DNA from: Paenibacillus macerans
GTDB lineage: Bacteria > Bacillota > Bacilli > Paenibacillales > Paenibacillaceae
Direction of reading: 5' to 3'
Length of the DNA: 64,000 bases
NCBI RefSeq assembly: GCF_900454495.1
Contig: NZ_UGSI01000001.1
Coordinates: 4,466,501-4,530,500 of the forward strand
The notes beneath the pieces were generated by a model, which did not search any database, had not been told where the DNA came from, and saw only the letters and a program-made list of their open reading frames with translations. The translations under genes and the position numbers were made by a program. Position 1 is the first letter of the stretch, and each line of letters begins with the position of its first letter. Shown here one piece after another: positions 44,067-52,857 of this stretch.

Positions 44067-45089
44067 TCAATCCTCCCGCGTTCCCCGGACCGTCAGCAGC
44101 GGCTCGGTCAGCGGAGGCTCAGTCGGCGGGAGCCCGGTCAACAGCGGCTCGGCCGGCACCTCCACCTGCTGCAGCGCCTGGCGGACGACTTCGCTGCCTT
44201 GCTCCTGCGCGCTCCGAAGGCCTTGCCGCAGCACCAGCCGATGGGCCAGCACCGGCACGGCCGCCGCTTTGATGTCGTCGGGGGTGACGTAATCCCGGCC
44301 CCGAATCAGCGCCAGGCCCTGGGAAGCGCGCAGCAGCGCCGCGCTCGCCCGCGGGCTGGCCCCCAGCTTCACCTCCGGATGCTTCCGGGTCGCTTCGGCA
44401 ACGGCCACGATGTAGCCGAGCAGATCGTCCTGGACGCGGATGGTCCGCGTATACCGCTGGGCCGCCGCCACCTCTTCGGCCGAGGCGGCCGCCCCGATTT
44501 CCGCCAGCGGCTGGCGCTCCTTAAACCGCTGCAGGATGGCGACCCCTTCGCCGTGCGACGGGTATCCCATGGCAATCCGCATCAGGAACCGGTCCAGCTG
44601 CGCCTCCGGCAGGGGAAAGGTCCCCTGCTGGTCGATCGGGTTTTGCGTGGCCATGACAAAAAACGGAGACGCCAGCTCGTGCGTGACGCCGTCGATCGTC
44701 ACCTGGCGCTCCTCCATGCATTCCAGCAAGCTGGATTGCGTGCGCGGCGTCGCCCGGTTGATCTCGTCCGCCAGCAGCACGTGCGTAAACACCGGACCCG
44801 GGCGAAACTCGAACTCCCCCGTTTTCTGATTGAAAAAATGAATGCCGCTCAGATCCGAAGGCAGCAGGTCCGGCGTAAACTGGACTCGCTTGAACCCGCC
44901 GCCGAGCGATTTAGCAAGCGCTTTCGCAAGCAGCGTTTTGCCTGTGCCGGGCACGTCCTCCAAGAGCACATGACCGTCCCCGAGCAGCGCAGCAAGCAGC
45001 AGATCGACCACCTCCTCCTTGCCGACGACCACCTCGCCGATATTGCGGCGAATCCGCCCGGTCAAATCCATCGCTTCCCGCAGTTCCAT
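44067..45089 (-). CDS. MoxR-family AAA+ ATPase
   Basis: A 340-residue AAA+ ATPase: Walker A LLEDVPGTGKTLLAKALAKS, Walker B-like VLLADEINRATPRTQSSLLE, sensor region MATQNPIDQQGTFPLPEAQL DRF and a C-terminal lid. The MoxR class acts as a chaperone with DUF58 partners. ATG at 45089 is preferred (AAAGGCGGTG lies upstream); the frame is open to 45293 but that would add a non-homologous 68 residues. The last 30 residues contain repeats of EPLLT and EPPLT. Confidence 0.92.
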   Translation of the reverse strand: MELREAMDLTGRIRRNIGEVVVGKEEVVDLLLAALLGDGHVLLEDVPGTGKTLLAKALAKSLGGGFKRVQFTPDLLPSDLSGIHFFNQKTGEFEFRPGPVFTHVLLADEINRATPRTQSSLLECMEERQVTIDGVTHELASPFFVMATQNPIDQQGTFPLPEAQLDRFLMRIAMGYPSHGEGVAILQRFKERQPLAEIGAAASAEEVAAAQRYTRTIRVQDDLLGYIVAVAEATRKHPEVKLGASPRASAALLRASQGLALIRGRDYVTPDDIKAAAVPVLAHRLVLRQGLRSAQEQGSEVVRQALQQVEVPAEPLLTGLPPTEPPLTEPLLTVRGTRED

Positions 45090-45181
45090 AAGTACCGACA
45101 CCGCCTTTACCGATTTCTTCCTTTCTCCTTTCCATCTTACCAAAAAGCCCGGCCGCTTTATAGCTGAAGTCCGGGGGCTTC

Positions 45182-45493
45182 CTAAACCTTCAGCCGCTCC
45201 CGCAAATCGACGACCGACCGCATCGCATACTCCTTTTGTACCGGCTGGCCGTCCCGCAGGACGATCAGGCAGGGAACGCTGGAAATTTCCCATTGATCGC
45301 GAAGCCGCGGACTATAGTTAATATTCAGCTTGGATACCGGGATGCTCGGACCGGCCGCCAAAGCGATATCCAGCATTTTTTCCGCCAGTTTGCAGGTTCC
45401 GCACAGCGCCGTGAAGAAAAACAACGCCTCCTTGCCGGAGGCTGGTTCCGCGCGGTCGAGCCACTCCTGTTCCGTAATTTCGCGAATCGCCAT
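45182..45493 (-). CDS. Small thioredoxin-like protein
   Basis: A 103-residue cytoplasmic protein with the thioredoxin fold. The active-site motif CGTC lies in FFFTALCGTCKLAEKML and the conserved cis-Pro in ISSVPCLIVLRDG. Likely a dithiol oxidoreductase of the YtpP/YbbN-like group. Single gene; GAGAGG precedes the ATG. Confidence 0.9.
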   Translation of the reverse strand: MAIREITEQEWLDRAEPASGKEALFFFTALCGTCKLAEKMLDIALAAGPSIPVSKLNINYSPRLRDQWEISSVPCLIVLRDGQPVQKEYAMRSVVDLRERLKV

Positions 45494-45628
45494 AAGCCGC
45501 CTCTCCTTTAGGGGATTAAATTTTCAGCAGGTTAAACAACAATCTAATACCGCGAATTGCCGCGAAAAAACTGCCGCCAATGCGGCCAAGCTTTCGAGAA
45601 AACACCGTCGATAGACGTATCTTACCAC

Positions 45629-45669
45629 AAAAAGCGGCCCTGCTCGCATCTGCATGCGAACGGGCCGCT
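45629..45669 (-). terminator. Terminator of the VOC protein gene at 45706
   Basis: On the minus strand AGCGGCCC and GGGCCGCT, with inner TTCGCAT/ATGCGA, pair and are followed by TTTTT. Confidence 0.85.
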
Positions 45670-45705
45670 CCTTTCGGCAATCCGGCAGCGGGGATAACCC
45701 GTCCT

Positions 45706-46128
45706 TTAAGCCGGGCGATTGGTGAACAGGTGGAAAGTTACTCCGAACTTGTCGGTAACTACAGCGTAAGCCGGGCTGAAATAAATGGACTGCAGCGGCA
45801 AATCGACGCGTCCGCCCTCTTTTAGGGCCTCGTAAAGCTGCTGCGTATAATCCGCCGTACTCGACGTGAGGCACACCGTAACCTGGCTGCCCGGTTGATG
45901 CGGCTCGCCCGGAAAAATATCGCACACATAAAGCTCCGTTTCCCCCAGCTTTAATATGGAATGCGCGATGCGCTTCTTCACTTCGTCAGTCATCGGCTGC
46001 TGGGGTTCGGGCATTTCGCCGAAGGTTTGCTTAAACGCCACCTTGGCCTGCAGCGCCTGCTCATAAAAAGCAATCGCTTCTTCGGCTTGTCCATTCAGGG
46101 CAATCAGGGGGGTTGTCAACAGAATCAT
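45706..46128 (-). CDS. PhnB-like VOC-family protein
   Basis: A 140-residue VOC-fold protein of the PhnB/3-demethylubiquinone-methyltransferase-like group: LIALNGQAEEAIAFYEQALQ and SPAYAVVTDKFGVTFHLFTN. The activity is unknown. AAGGAG lies 9 bases before the ATG at 46128; an upstream open frame to 46233 has no site. It is divergent from a WYL-domain regulator, which may control it. Confidence 0.88.
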   Translation of the reverse strand: MILLTTPLIALNGQAEEAIAFYEQALQAKVAFKQTFGEMPEPQQPMTDEVKKRIAHSILKLGETELYVCDIFPGEPHQPGSQVTVCLTSSTADYTQQLYEALKEGGRVDLPLQSIYFSPAYAVVTDKFGVTFHLFTNRPA

Positions 46129-46311
46129 GTAAACACACTCCTTAAGGATCAAATTGGCGGAACCCGAAAAGCGAAAGAGGCGATCTCCGTTTCCGCTTGA
46201 TTCGATTCTTATTGTAGCCGATAATAGTGACAAGTATTGTCATAAATAAGAAACGCATACCGGCGTTTTTTTGATTTTTTATGCCCAATAAAAGAAACGG
46301 AGCGCTCCCCC

Positions 46312-47268
46312 ATGTCCAAATCGAAACGTCTGATGGAATTGATGATGACCGTCAACCGCAAGCGAAAATTCACCGTGAAGGAATTGGCCCGGGAATTCGG
46401 CGTTTCTCCGCGCACGATCCTCAGGGACCTGCAGGAGCTGAGCGAACTGGGCGTACCGCTGTACTCCGAGGTCGGACCGCATGGCGGCTACCAGGTGCTG
46501 AACGAAAGAGTGCTGCCCCCCATCGCTTTTACCGAAGAGGAGGCGGTGTCCATCTTTTTCGCCAGCCATGCCTTGCGCCATTACCGCTTTCTCCCGTTTG
46601 AAACGGAAGCATCCTCCGCGCTCAGCAAGTTTTATCATTATATGCCCGGAGACGTCCGGGACCGCATCGATCAGATGAAAAACCGGGTCGACTTCGTGAC
46701 GCCGGAAAGGCAGTCGGCTTTTCCTTATTTGGCGGTTCTGCTGGACGGCGCCGTCCGCCAAAAAGTGCTCCGCATCGGCTACGCCTCGCGTTCCGGCGCA
46801 ACGAGCACCCGGCACATTCAGCCGATCGGGATCTACGCCAGCCGCGGTTTATGGTATTGCCCGGCGTATTGCTTCGAGCGCAAAGATTTCCGCTTGTTCC
46901 GCTGCGACCGCATCGGCTCGGCCGTCATCGAGGAAGCGGACGCCGCGCTGAAGCCGCTTGATCTGCGGCAGGTCCATCTCGGCAATTGGGAATCGTTCAT
47001 CGGGAGAAAGCCGATGTACGCGGATTGCACCATCGAGCTGACTCCGCTGGGGATCGAGGCCTGCGAGGGCGAGATGCTGCGCCACTTCCGGCTTGAACTT
47101 CGCGAGGATGGCACGGGCCTGCTGCGGGGGCAAATTCCGCCGGGGGAAATTCCTTTTATGGCCGCCTTTTTCATCGGCTTGGGGCGGGAAGCGACCGTCA
47201 TCCGGCCGCCGGAGCTTATCGCGGCGATCAAGCGCAAATTGACCGAACTGCTGGATCAATACAGCTGA
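46312..47268 (+). CDS. WYL-domain transcriptional regulator (YafY/PafC type, HTH_11)
   Basis: A 318-residue regulator. N-terminal helix-turn-helix: KFTVKELAREFGVSPRTILR DLQEL. The middle and C-terminal WYL domain includes RQKVLRIGYASRSG and PIGIYASRGLWYCPAYCFER. Ligands of WYL domains may be nucleotides or nucleic acid. It is divergent from the VOC gene across 183 bases, so local autoregulation and control of that gene are likely. Confidence 0.9.
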   Translation: MSKSKRLMELMMTVNRKRKFTVKELAREFGVSPRTILRDLQELSELGVPLYSEVGPHGGYQVLNERVLPPIAFTEEEAVSIFFASHALRHYRFLPFETEASSALSKFYHYMPGDVRDRIDQMKNRVDFVTPERQSAFPYLAVLLDGAVRQKVLRIGYASRSGATSTRHIQPIGIYASRGLWYCPAYCFERKDFRLFRCDRIGSAVIEEADAALKPLDLRQVHLGNWESFIGRKPMYADCTIELTPLGIEACEGEMLRHFRLELREDGTGLLRGQIPPGEIPFMAAFFIGLGREATVIRPPELIAAIKRKLTELLDQYS

Positions 47269-47290
47269 GCGCAAAACCCGGGTGAGCCGC

Positions 47291-47437
47291 TGAACCAGCA
47301 CGCTGGAGCGTGCTGGGCCATGCTGGATCATGCTGGACCATACTGGATCACGCTGAATCATACTGGATCACGCTGGGCCATACTGGTGACGCTGGACCAT
47401 ACTGGTGCACGCTGGACCATACTGGACCATGCTGAAC
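47291..47437. repeat. 10-bp minisatellite
   Basis: About 14 units of a 10-bp motif such as TGCTGGATCA, TACTGGATCA and TGCTGGACCA, with slight shifts of register. At its left end CCAGCACGCTGGAGCGTGCTGG (in parts 47295-47316) forms a perfect 9-bp stem with a TGGA loop. The period is not a multiple of 3, so a coding origin is unlikely. Confidence 0.8.
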
Positions 47438-47456
47438 TTTCAGAGCTCAAGCAAGA

Positions 47457-47656
47457 ACATAAGGACAAAAAATGGCGTTATCCCGGCGAGATTACCCACT
47501 TTAATTAAAATAAAGGCAATTTATGCCGCTATTTTCTCGAACCGCAGAGTGAAGGCCGCCTTTTGTACGATTCATAGGAAAATAAGCACAAAAAATGCCG
47601 CTAATGGGGACAAGCAGGCCCGTATCCGAATAATAAGTACATAAAGTGCCGCTATT
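47457..47656 (+). repeat. Dispersed repeat A, copy 3
   Basis: Same four-unit layout as copies 1, 2 and 4. The final unit (ATAAGTACATAAAGTGCCGC then TATT) is identical to copy 1 over at least 20 bases. It lies between the 3' ends of convergent WYL and AraC genes. Confidence 0.8.
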
Positions 47657-47718
47657 CTTGTGATATGGTGCTCCTCAGGCGGCCTGATCGCACACGATGA
47701 TCATGCGGAGCCGCGGTT

Positions 47719-48579
47719 TCACTGCCCGCCCCGGTTCCGGTAGCCGCTGGGGGAATGGCCGGTAATTCTTTTGAACACCCGGGAAAAATAAAACATATCG
47801 TGATAGCCGAGCGCTTCCCCGATTTCCTTGATGCTCATTTCCGTATTGAGCAAAATGTTTTTCGCTTCGGCCACCTTCAGCCGGTGTATGAATTCATTTA
47901 ACGGATACCCCGTGTATTCGTGGACGATCCTGCGCAGCGTCGACACGGAAATATGATGTCTGGCCGCCAGTTCCTCCGGCTCCCGGCGGGCGTACAGCGA
48001 CCCGGAGATGTCCTCGATCACCTTGAGCACGAACCGCCCCCGGTTGCCCGTTTCGGCCTGGTCGGCCTGGGCGACCAGCTCGTACAGGAACGCTTCGAGC
48101 AGCAGCGAGGCGCGGTCCAGATTGCTCGGTACGCCGCTCTCCAGAAGCATGAACATCATTTCCATCCGGTTTACCGCCGAATCGTCGATCGCCGCCTTTT
48201 GGACCTGCGCCGGATGCTGCAGCCAGCTGCCCAGCCATTCTCCAACCCGCTCCCCCTCGACGGTAAAATAATACTCGTCCCAATACCCGTCCGCATGAGG
48301 GCCATAGTTGAACTCGGCACCGGGGAACAGGCAAAACCAGGAGCCCGCGGGAACCTTCTGCTTCTCCCCGCCGTCAACCTGGTAATACCCGCCCCCGCCG
48401 GTAATCACCACAAAAGCCCAATAGCTGAACTTCGCCTGAACGCGCCGCATCGTTCTGCCGGGTAAATGGCCGGCGTTGACCACCGTCAGCGAGCGGATTT
48501 TCCGCTTGCTGGCGTCGACGACCGGGTTGAACACGCGGATCGGATGCGGACTGATCATATAATCCAGATATTTTGTCAT
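47719..48579 (-). CDS. AraC-family transcriptional regulator
   Basis: A 286-residue regulator. The N-terminal cupin-like sensor contains GGGGYYQVDGGEKQKVPAGS. The C-terminal double helix-turn-helix has LAARHHISVSTLRRIVHEYT and EIGEALGYHDMFYFSRVFKR ITGHSPSGYR (shown in parts). It is divergent from a Gfo/Idh oxidoreductase and two TIM-barrel genes and probably activates them in response to a sugar. ATG at 48579 is preferred over 48588 because GGGAG lies 10 bases away. Confidence 0.9.
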   Translation of the reverse strand: MTKYLDYMISPHPIRVFNPVVDASKRKIRSLTVVNAGHLPGRTMRRVQAKFSYWAFVVITGGGGYYQVDGGEKQKVPAGSWFCLFPGAEFNYGPHADGYWDEYYFTVEGERVGEWLGSWLQHPAQVQKAAIDDSAVNRMEMMFMLLESGVPSNLDRASLLLEAFLYELVAQADQAETGNRGRFVLKVIEDISGSLYARREPEELAARHHISVSTLRRIVHEYTGYPLNEFIHRLKVAEAKNILLNTEMSIKEIGEALGYHDMFYFSRVFKRITGHSPSGYRNRGGQ

Positions 48580-48645
48580 CCTGCACATTCTCCCTTTGGA
48601 ATTCCTGTGCTAAATTAAGGGTGCCTGAACAAATAAAACAAACTC

Positions 48646-48683
48646 GCGGCGAATTTTGCTTCATTGTAGCAAATTCGCGCCGC
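48646..48683. promoter_or_regulatory. Strong inverted repeat between the AraC and Gfo/Idh genes
   Basis: GCGGCGAATTTTGC and GCAAATTCGCGCCGC are arms around TTCATTGTA. The arms are complementary except for one extra T and one extra GC. It could be an operator for the AraC protein or a hairpin in the leader of the sugar operon. Confidence 0.5.
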
Positions 48684-48709
48684 TGACGAAAGGGAGCGAA
48701 GTGCGGAAT

Positions 48710-49768
48710 ATGAGCGAACTCAAAATCGGACTGATCGGCGCCGGATCGATCTCGGAATCCCACCTGCTGGCCTATCAGGCCAACCCGAAAGCCGCGCTGT
48801 GGGCCATCTGCGACCTCAATGAAAGCAGAGCCCGGGCCATGGCGCGGAAGTACAACATTCCTCATGTGTACACTGACTATCGCGACCTGCTCGCGAACCC
48901 CGATGTACAGGCGGTCAGCATCTGCACCTGGAACAACAGCCACGCCGAAATCAGCATCGCCGCCCTCGAAGCGGGCAAAAACGTCCTTTGCGAGAAGCCG
49001 CTCTGCATTACCGTAGACGAAGCGCTCCAGGTACAGGCAGCGGTGGAGCGGACCGGCAGGCTGCTGCAGGTCGGCTACGTGCGGCGTTATGCCTCGAACA
49101 TCGCCGTGCTCAAAAAATTCATCGCTGCCGGGGACATCGGGGAGATCTATTTTGCCAAAGCGAGCCTGGTCCGGCGCCTCGGCAATCCCGGCGGCTGGTT
49201 TGCCGACAAAGCCCGCTCCGGCGGCGGCCCGCTGATCGATATCGGCGTGCACGTGATCGACCTGTGCTGGTATCTGATGGGCCGGCCCAAAGTGAAGTCG
49301 GTTAGCGGCAACACCTATTACAAGCTCGGCAACCGCTCCAACATCGAGAATTACGCGTTTTACCAAGCAGCGGACTACGACGCATCCCTCAACACGGTGG
49401 AGGATATGGCCAATGCGCTGATCCGCTTCGAAAACGGGGCCTCCCTGCTGGTGGACGTCAGCTTTTCGCTGCATGCCAAGCAGAATTCCGCCCTGGTCAA
49501 CATTTACGGAGAAAAAGGCGGCGCCGAGATTGAACCGGAGCTGTCGATCGTTACGGAACGCCATAATACGATCATCAATATCGATCCGCAAATCAGCACG
49601 CCCGCATTCGATTTCCAAGGCAGCTTCCAGAACGAAATCAACCATTTTGTGGACAGCTGTCTGGACGGCGTGCCGCCGATCAGCCCGGTGGAGGACGGTG
49701 TGGAGATCATCAAAATATTAAACGCGATTTACCAATCGGCCGAGGAAGGCCGAGAAATCCGGTTTTAG
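48710..49768 (+). CDS. Gfo/Idh/MocA-family oxidoreductase
   Basis: A 352-residue NAD(P)-dependent dehydrogenase: LKIGLIGAGSISESHLLAYQ (Rossmann), CEKPLCITVDEALQVQAAVE (EKP motif), and GGPLIDIGVHVIDLCWYLMG in the second domain, with the usual Asp-His pair. It is likely to oxidise a sugar or polyol (inositol- or glucose-like). ATG at 48710 is listed; GTG at 48701 is nearer the AAGGGAG site and is a possible alternative. It is the first of three genes in a catabolic operon. Confidence 0.88.
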   Translation: MSELKIGLIGAGSISESHLLAYQANPKAALWAICDLNESRARAMARKYNIPHVYTDYRDLLANPDVQAVSICTWNNSHAEISIAALEAGKNVLCEKPLCITVDEALQVQAAVERTGRLLQVGYVRRYASNIAVLKKFIAAGDIGEIYFAKASLVRRLGNPGGWFADKARSGGGPLIDIGVHVIDLCWYLMGRPKVKSVSGNTYYKLGNRSNIENYAFYQAADYDASLNTVEDMANALIRFENGASLLVDVSFSLHAKQNSALVNIYGEKGGAEIEPELSIVTERHNTIINIDPQISTPAFDFQGSFQNEINHFVDSCLDGVPPISPVEDGVEIIKILNAIYQSAEEGREIRF

Positions 49769-49782
49769 GAGGGCGCTGGCAT

Positions 49783-50664
49783 ATGAAGCTGAACAATAAG
49801 ATCGGTATCATCGTCGACAGTTTGGGCCTGGGCGTCACGGAAGGCCTGAAAAAAGCGAAGGAACTGGGCGCCGAAGGCGTGCAAATCTACGCCGTGTCCG
49901 GCGAAATGGACCCGGCCGCGCTGACCGCGGCCAAACGCAAAGAGCTGCGAAGCTATATCGAAGGGCTGGGCCTGGAAATATCCGCCCTCTGCGGCGATCT
50001 GGGCGGCCACGGATTTCAGGACGCCGCCGCCAATCCGGCCAAAATCGAAAAGTCGAAGCGCATACTCGATTTGGCCGTTGAGCTCGGCACGAACATCGTG
50101 ACGACCCATATCGGCATCGTGCCGGAGGACCTAAGCAGCCCGATCTACGCTGCTATGCAGCAGGCCTGCGAGGAGCTAGGCGTCTACGCCAAAAGCTTGA
50201 ACGCCTATTTTGCCATCGAAACGGGGCCGGAACCGGCCGCTCATTTGAAAAGCTTCCTGGACACGCTGAGCACAAACGGCGTTTCCGTCAATTTCGACCC
50301 GGCCAATATGGTCATGGTGACGGGCGACGATCCGGTGCAGGGCGTCAAGACGCTGCGGGACTATATCGTGCATACGCACGTAAAGGACGGGGTGCGCCTG
50401 CGCCCGGTCGATCCCCGGGACGTATACGGCTTCCTCGGCTACGAGGCGATGGATCACGAAAAGATCGCCGACATGGCTTCCTCCGGCGGCGCCGGGTTTG
50501 CGGAGGTTCCGCTGGGCGAAGGCCGGGTGGATTTCCCGGCTTATTTTGCCGCCCTGCAGGAGATCGGCTACACCGGCTATCTGACGATCGAGCGGGAAGT
50601 CGGCGACAAGCCGGAGGAAGACATCAGAAAAGCGGTCGAGTTCATCCGGTCTTTCCGGGGATGA
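49783..50664 (+). CDS. Sugar phosphate isomerase/epimerase-family TIM barrel (first)
   Basis: A 293-residue xylose-isomerase-like/AP-endonuclease-2-like TIM barrel: KELGAEGVQIYAVSGEMDPA, NIVTTHIGIVPED, IETGPEPAAHLKSFLDTLS, VNFDPANMVMVTGDDPVQG and VHTHVKDGVRLRPVD. The metal-binding Glu, Asp, His and Glu residues are in place. Related to IolE/IolI-type enzymes. AGGAGG precedes the ATG; the gap to the oxidoreductase gene is 14 bases. Confidence 0.85.
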   Translation: MKLNNKIGIIVDSLGLGVTEGLKKAKELGAEGVQIYAVSGEMDPAALTAAKRKELRSYIEGLGLEISALCGDLGGHGFQDAAANPAKIEKSKRILDLAVELGTNIVTTHIGIVPEDLSSPIYAAMQQACEELGVYAKSLNAYFAIETGPEPAAHLKSFLDTLSTNGVSVNFDPANMVMVTGDDPVQGVKTLRDYIVHTHVKDGVRLRPVDPRDVYGFLGYEAMDHEKIADMASSGGAGFAEVPLGEGRVDFPAYFAALQEIGYTGYLTIEREVGDKPEEDIRKAVEFIRSFRG

Positions 50665-50786
50665 CCCGAGGGCAAAGCGGATGTGATTCGCAAGAGCAGC
50701 AAGAGCCGTGAGCCGCAAGAGCCGAGCCGCGCACAGCGGCCTTAAGCCGGAACGATCTTAGGATGGAAGGAGACGCGCTGTAAAAC

Positions 50787-51644
50787 ATGAAACTCGGAAT
50801 AAGCTCTTATAGTCTTTATCAGGCCATGCAGATGGACGGCATGACTATTCTGGAGGCGATCGACTGGATCGCCGGCATCGGCGGGGAGCATGTCGAAATC
50901 GTGCCGCTGGGTTTCGATTTGAAGCAAACCCCCGAACTCATCGGGCAAATCCGCGAGCGGGCCGCCAAAGCGGGAATCGCCGTTTCCAACTATGCCATCG
51001 GCGCCAACTTCATTACGGACACGGAAGAAGCTTACGAGTCGGAAATCCGCCGGGTCATGCGGGAAGTCGACATTGCCCATGCCCTCGGCGTCAAGCTGAT
51101 GCGCCATGACGTCGCTTCCCGGCAGGACACCTCGATCATACGCTTTCAGGAGGATCTTCCGCGCATCGCCGAAGCCTGCCGGCGGATCGCCGATTACGCT
51201 GCGCAGTACGGCATTACGACCAGCCTGGAGAACCACGGCTATTACGTTCAGGCCAGCGACCGGGTACAGGCGGTGCTCCACGCGGTCGGCCGGCCGAATT
51301 ACAAGACGACGCTGGACGTCGGCAACTTTGTGTGCGTGGACGAACAGCCCGTGATCGCGGTGAAGAAAAACATCGCCTACGCGTCGATGGTTCACGTCAA
51401 AGACTTCTACATCCGTCCGGCGGACCGCAACCCTGGAGAAGGCTGGTTCCGCAGCGCGGGCGGCGGGTATTTGCGCGGCGCGATCGCCGGCCAGGGCGAC
51501 CTCGATCTGCGGGAGATTCTCCGCATCGTCAAGCGCTCCGGCTATGACGGCTTCCTGTCCATCGAATACGAAGGCATGGAGGAGTGCCGCAAAGGAACCA
51601 AAATCGCCTTCGAGAATGTGCGGCGAATTTGGGAGGAAGTGTAG
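50787..51644 (+). CDS. Sugar phosphate isomerase/epimerase-family TIM barrel (second)
   Basis: A 285-residue xylose-isomerase-like protein, only distantly similar to the preceding one: GISSYSLYQAMQMDGMTILE, HVEIVPLGFDLKQTPELIGQ, SLENHGYYVQASDRVQAVLH, TTLDVGNFVCVDEQPVIAVK and MVHVKDFYIRPADR. The metal ligand pattern is intact. It probably works with the first isomerase and the oxidoreductase on one keto-sugar or inositol route. The gap of 122 bases upstream is a GAGCC-rich stretch without a gene. Confidence 0.85.
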   Translation: MKLGISSYSLYQAMQMDGMTILEAIDWIAGIGGEHVEIVPLGFDLKQTPELIGQIRERAAKAGIAVSNYAIGANFITDTEEAYESEIRRVMREVDIAHALGVKLMRHDVASRQDTSIIRFQEDLPRIAEACRRIADYAAQYGITTSLENHGYYVQASDRVQAVLHAVGRPNYKTTLDVGNFVCVDEQPVIAVKKNIAYASMVHVKDFYIRPADRNPGEGWFRSAGGGYLRGAIAGQGDLDLREILRIVKRSGYDGFLSIEYEGMEECRKGTKIAFENVRRIWEEV

Positions 51645-51709
51645 CCGCCCGCTTGGTCCGTGTTCGGCGGATTAAAGCGCAAACTTCATTGGAACTTGCG
51701 TTTATACGG

Positions 51710-51740
51710 ACGAGGTATACTTTAGTATACCTCGTTTTTT
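51710..51740 (+). terminator. Terminator of the sugar catabolic operon
   Basis: ACGAGGTATAC and GTATACCTCGT pair around TTTA and are followed by TTTTT. Confidence 0.9.
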
Positions 51741-51804
51741 GGGCGGTACATGGCCGCCGGGATGGCGGCTCCGGACTTCAGAAATTCGGCCCACAGCCGC
51801 CACA

Positions 51805-52749
51805 TCACCTGGTCATAAGAGCGTTTGTCCTTTTTCCTATCTTGTGCATTTCGGGAAGAACCACTCCAATTAGAATCAGTATAACACCGCACCATTGTAC
51901 CGGGCTGACGTTTTCATGAAGCACTATCGAAGAAAGCATTACGGCAACCGGCAATTCGGCAGCGCCCAAAATCCCTCCCATCGCCTCTCCGATATGAGGT
52001 ATTCCGATGGCGAAGAGCAGCGGCGGAATAAACGCTCCAAATAAGCCTAACAGAAATCCGTACATTAGCAGCGGTCCGAACAGCAACCCGTTAAACAAGA
52101 AATAAGGCGGGAATAACACGATAAGTAAAATAAATCCGCCGGTAACCATCCAAGCGCTCCGGTATGCCGGATGAACGGAAGGAACCGCTTTTCCGCTGAA
52201 CAGAAGAAACATGGAATAGCTCACTGCCGAAAATAAACCGAAAATAATGCCGGTTCGCTCGATGTTTGCCGAACCTTGCGCGTTTAGGCCGGCCGCCAGC
52301 AAAGTACCCACAAACAACACGAACAGGGTCGCCACCATCATCTTTCCGGGACGCCGCCGCTTGCTTACCGCTTGGATCAGTGCGCTGATCCACGTGAATT
52401 GAAACAATAAAATAATCGCCAGCGAAGCGGGGATATACTGAAGGGAATGATAGTAAAGCAATCCCGTAACAACTGTTGGGGCCCCCGCCAACATAAGCAG
52501 CAATCTTTGCTTCCACGTTAACCCTTTATCCGCAATGACGGCGGAAAAAGTCTCCGGTTGCCTCCGCTTTTTACGCAACGCCTTGCGTTTCGTGTACAAG
52601 GCCATCAACCAGGATAAAATTAAACCGATCAATAGCTGCGCTCCTACCACTTCCCCTAGTTTAAAACCTTCGCCGTAAGCCAACACGACAATGGTCGATA
52701 ACACACCGTAACTCATGGCTCCTGCTAAAACGGAAATCCAATACTTCAT
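51805..52749 (-). CDS. DMT-superfamily transporter (EamA type)
   Basis: A 314-residue protein with about 10 membrane segments in two EamA halves: ISVLAGAMSYGVLSTIVVLA, YYHSLQYIPASLAIILLFQF, MGGILGAAELPVAVMLSSIV and GVILILIGVVLPEM. Members export or take up metabolites, amino acids or nucleobases; the substrate is unknown. ATG at 52749 follows AGGAGG by 10 bases. The leader carries an unusual purine-type riboswitch with an intrinsic terminator, so a purine or purine-like substrate is a reasonable guess. Confidence 0.88.
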   Translation of the reverse strand: MKYWISVLAGAMSYGVLSTIVVLAYGEGFKLGEVVGAQLLIGLILSWLMALYTKRKALRKKRRQPETFSAVIADKGLTWKQRLLLMLAGAPTVVTGLLYYHSLQYIPASLAIILLFQFTWISALIQAVSKRRRPGKMMVATLFVLFVGTLLAAGLNAQGSANIERTGIIFGLFSAVSYSMFLLFSGKAVPSVHPAYRSAWMVTGGFILLIVLFPPYFLFNGLLFGPLLMYGFLLGLFGAFIPPLLFAIGIPHIGEAMGGILGAAELPVAVMLSSIVLHENVSPVQWCGVILILIGVVLPEMHKIGKRTNALMTR

Positions 52750-52797
52750 AAAAACCCGATCCTCCTGCACCAAATTGTATCGATTTATGAACAACGC

Positions 52798-52857
52798 AAA
52801 AAATCCTAACCACGCGATAAGGAAGAAGTTCTGAATTCCTTGTCATCGTAGTTAGGA
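52798..52857 (-). terminator. Riboswitch terminator before the DMT transporter gene
   Basis: On the minus strand TCCTAAC (the 3' part of aptamer P3) pairs with GTTAGGA, with an inner AAGGAA/TTCCTT helix, followed by TTTTTT. Ligand binding would free these bases from the antiterminated form, as in an OFF switch. Confidence 0.85.
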
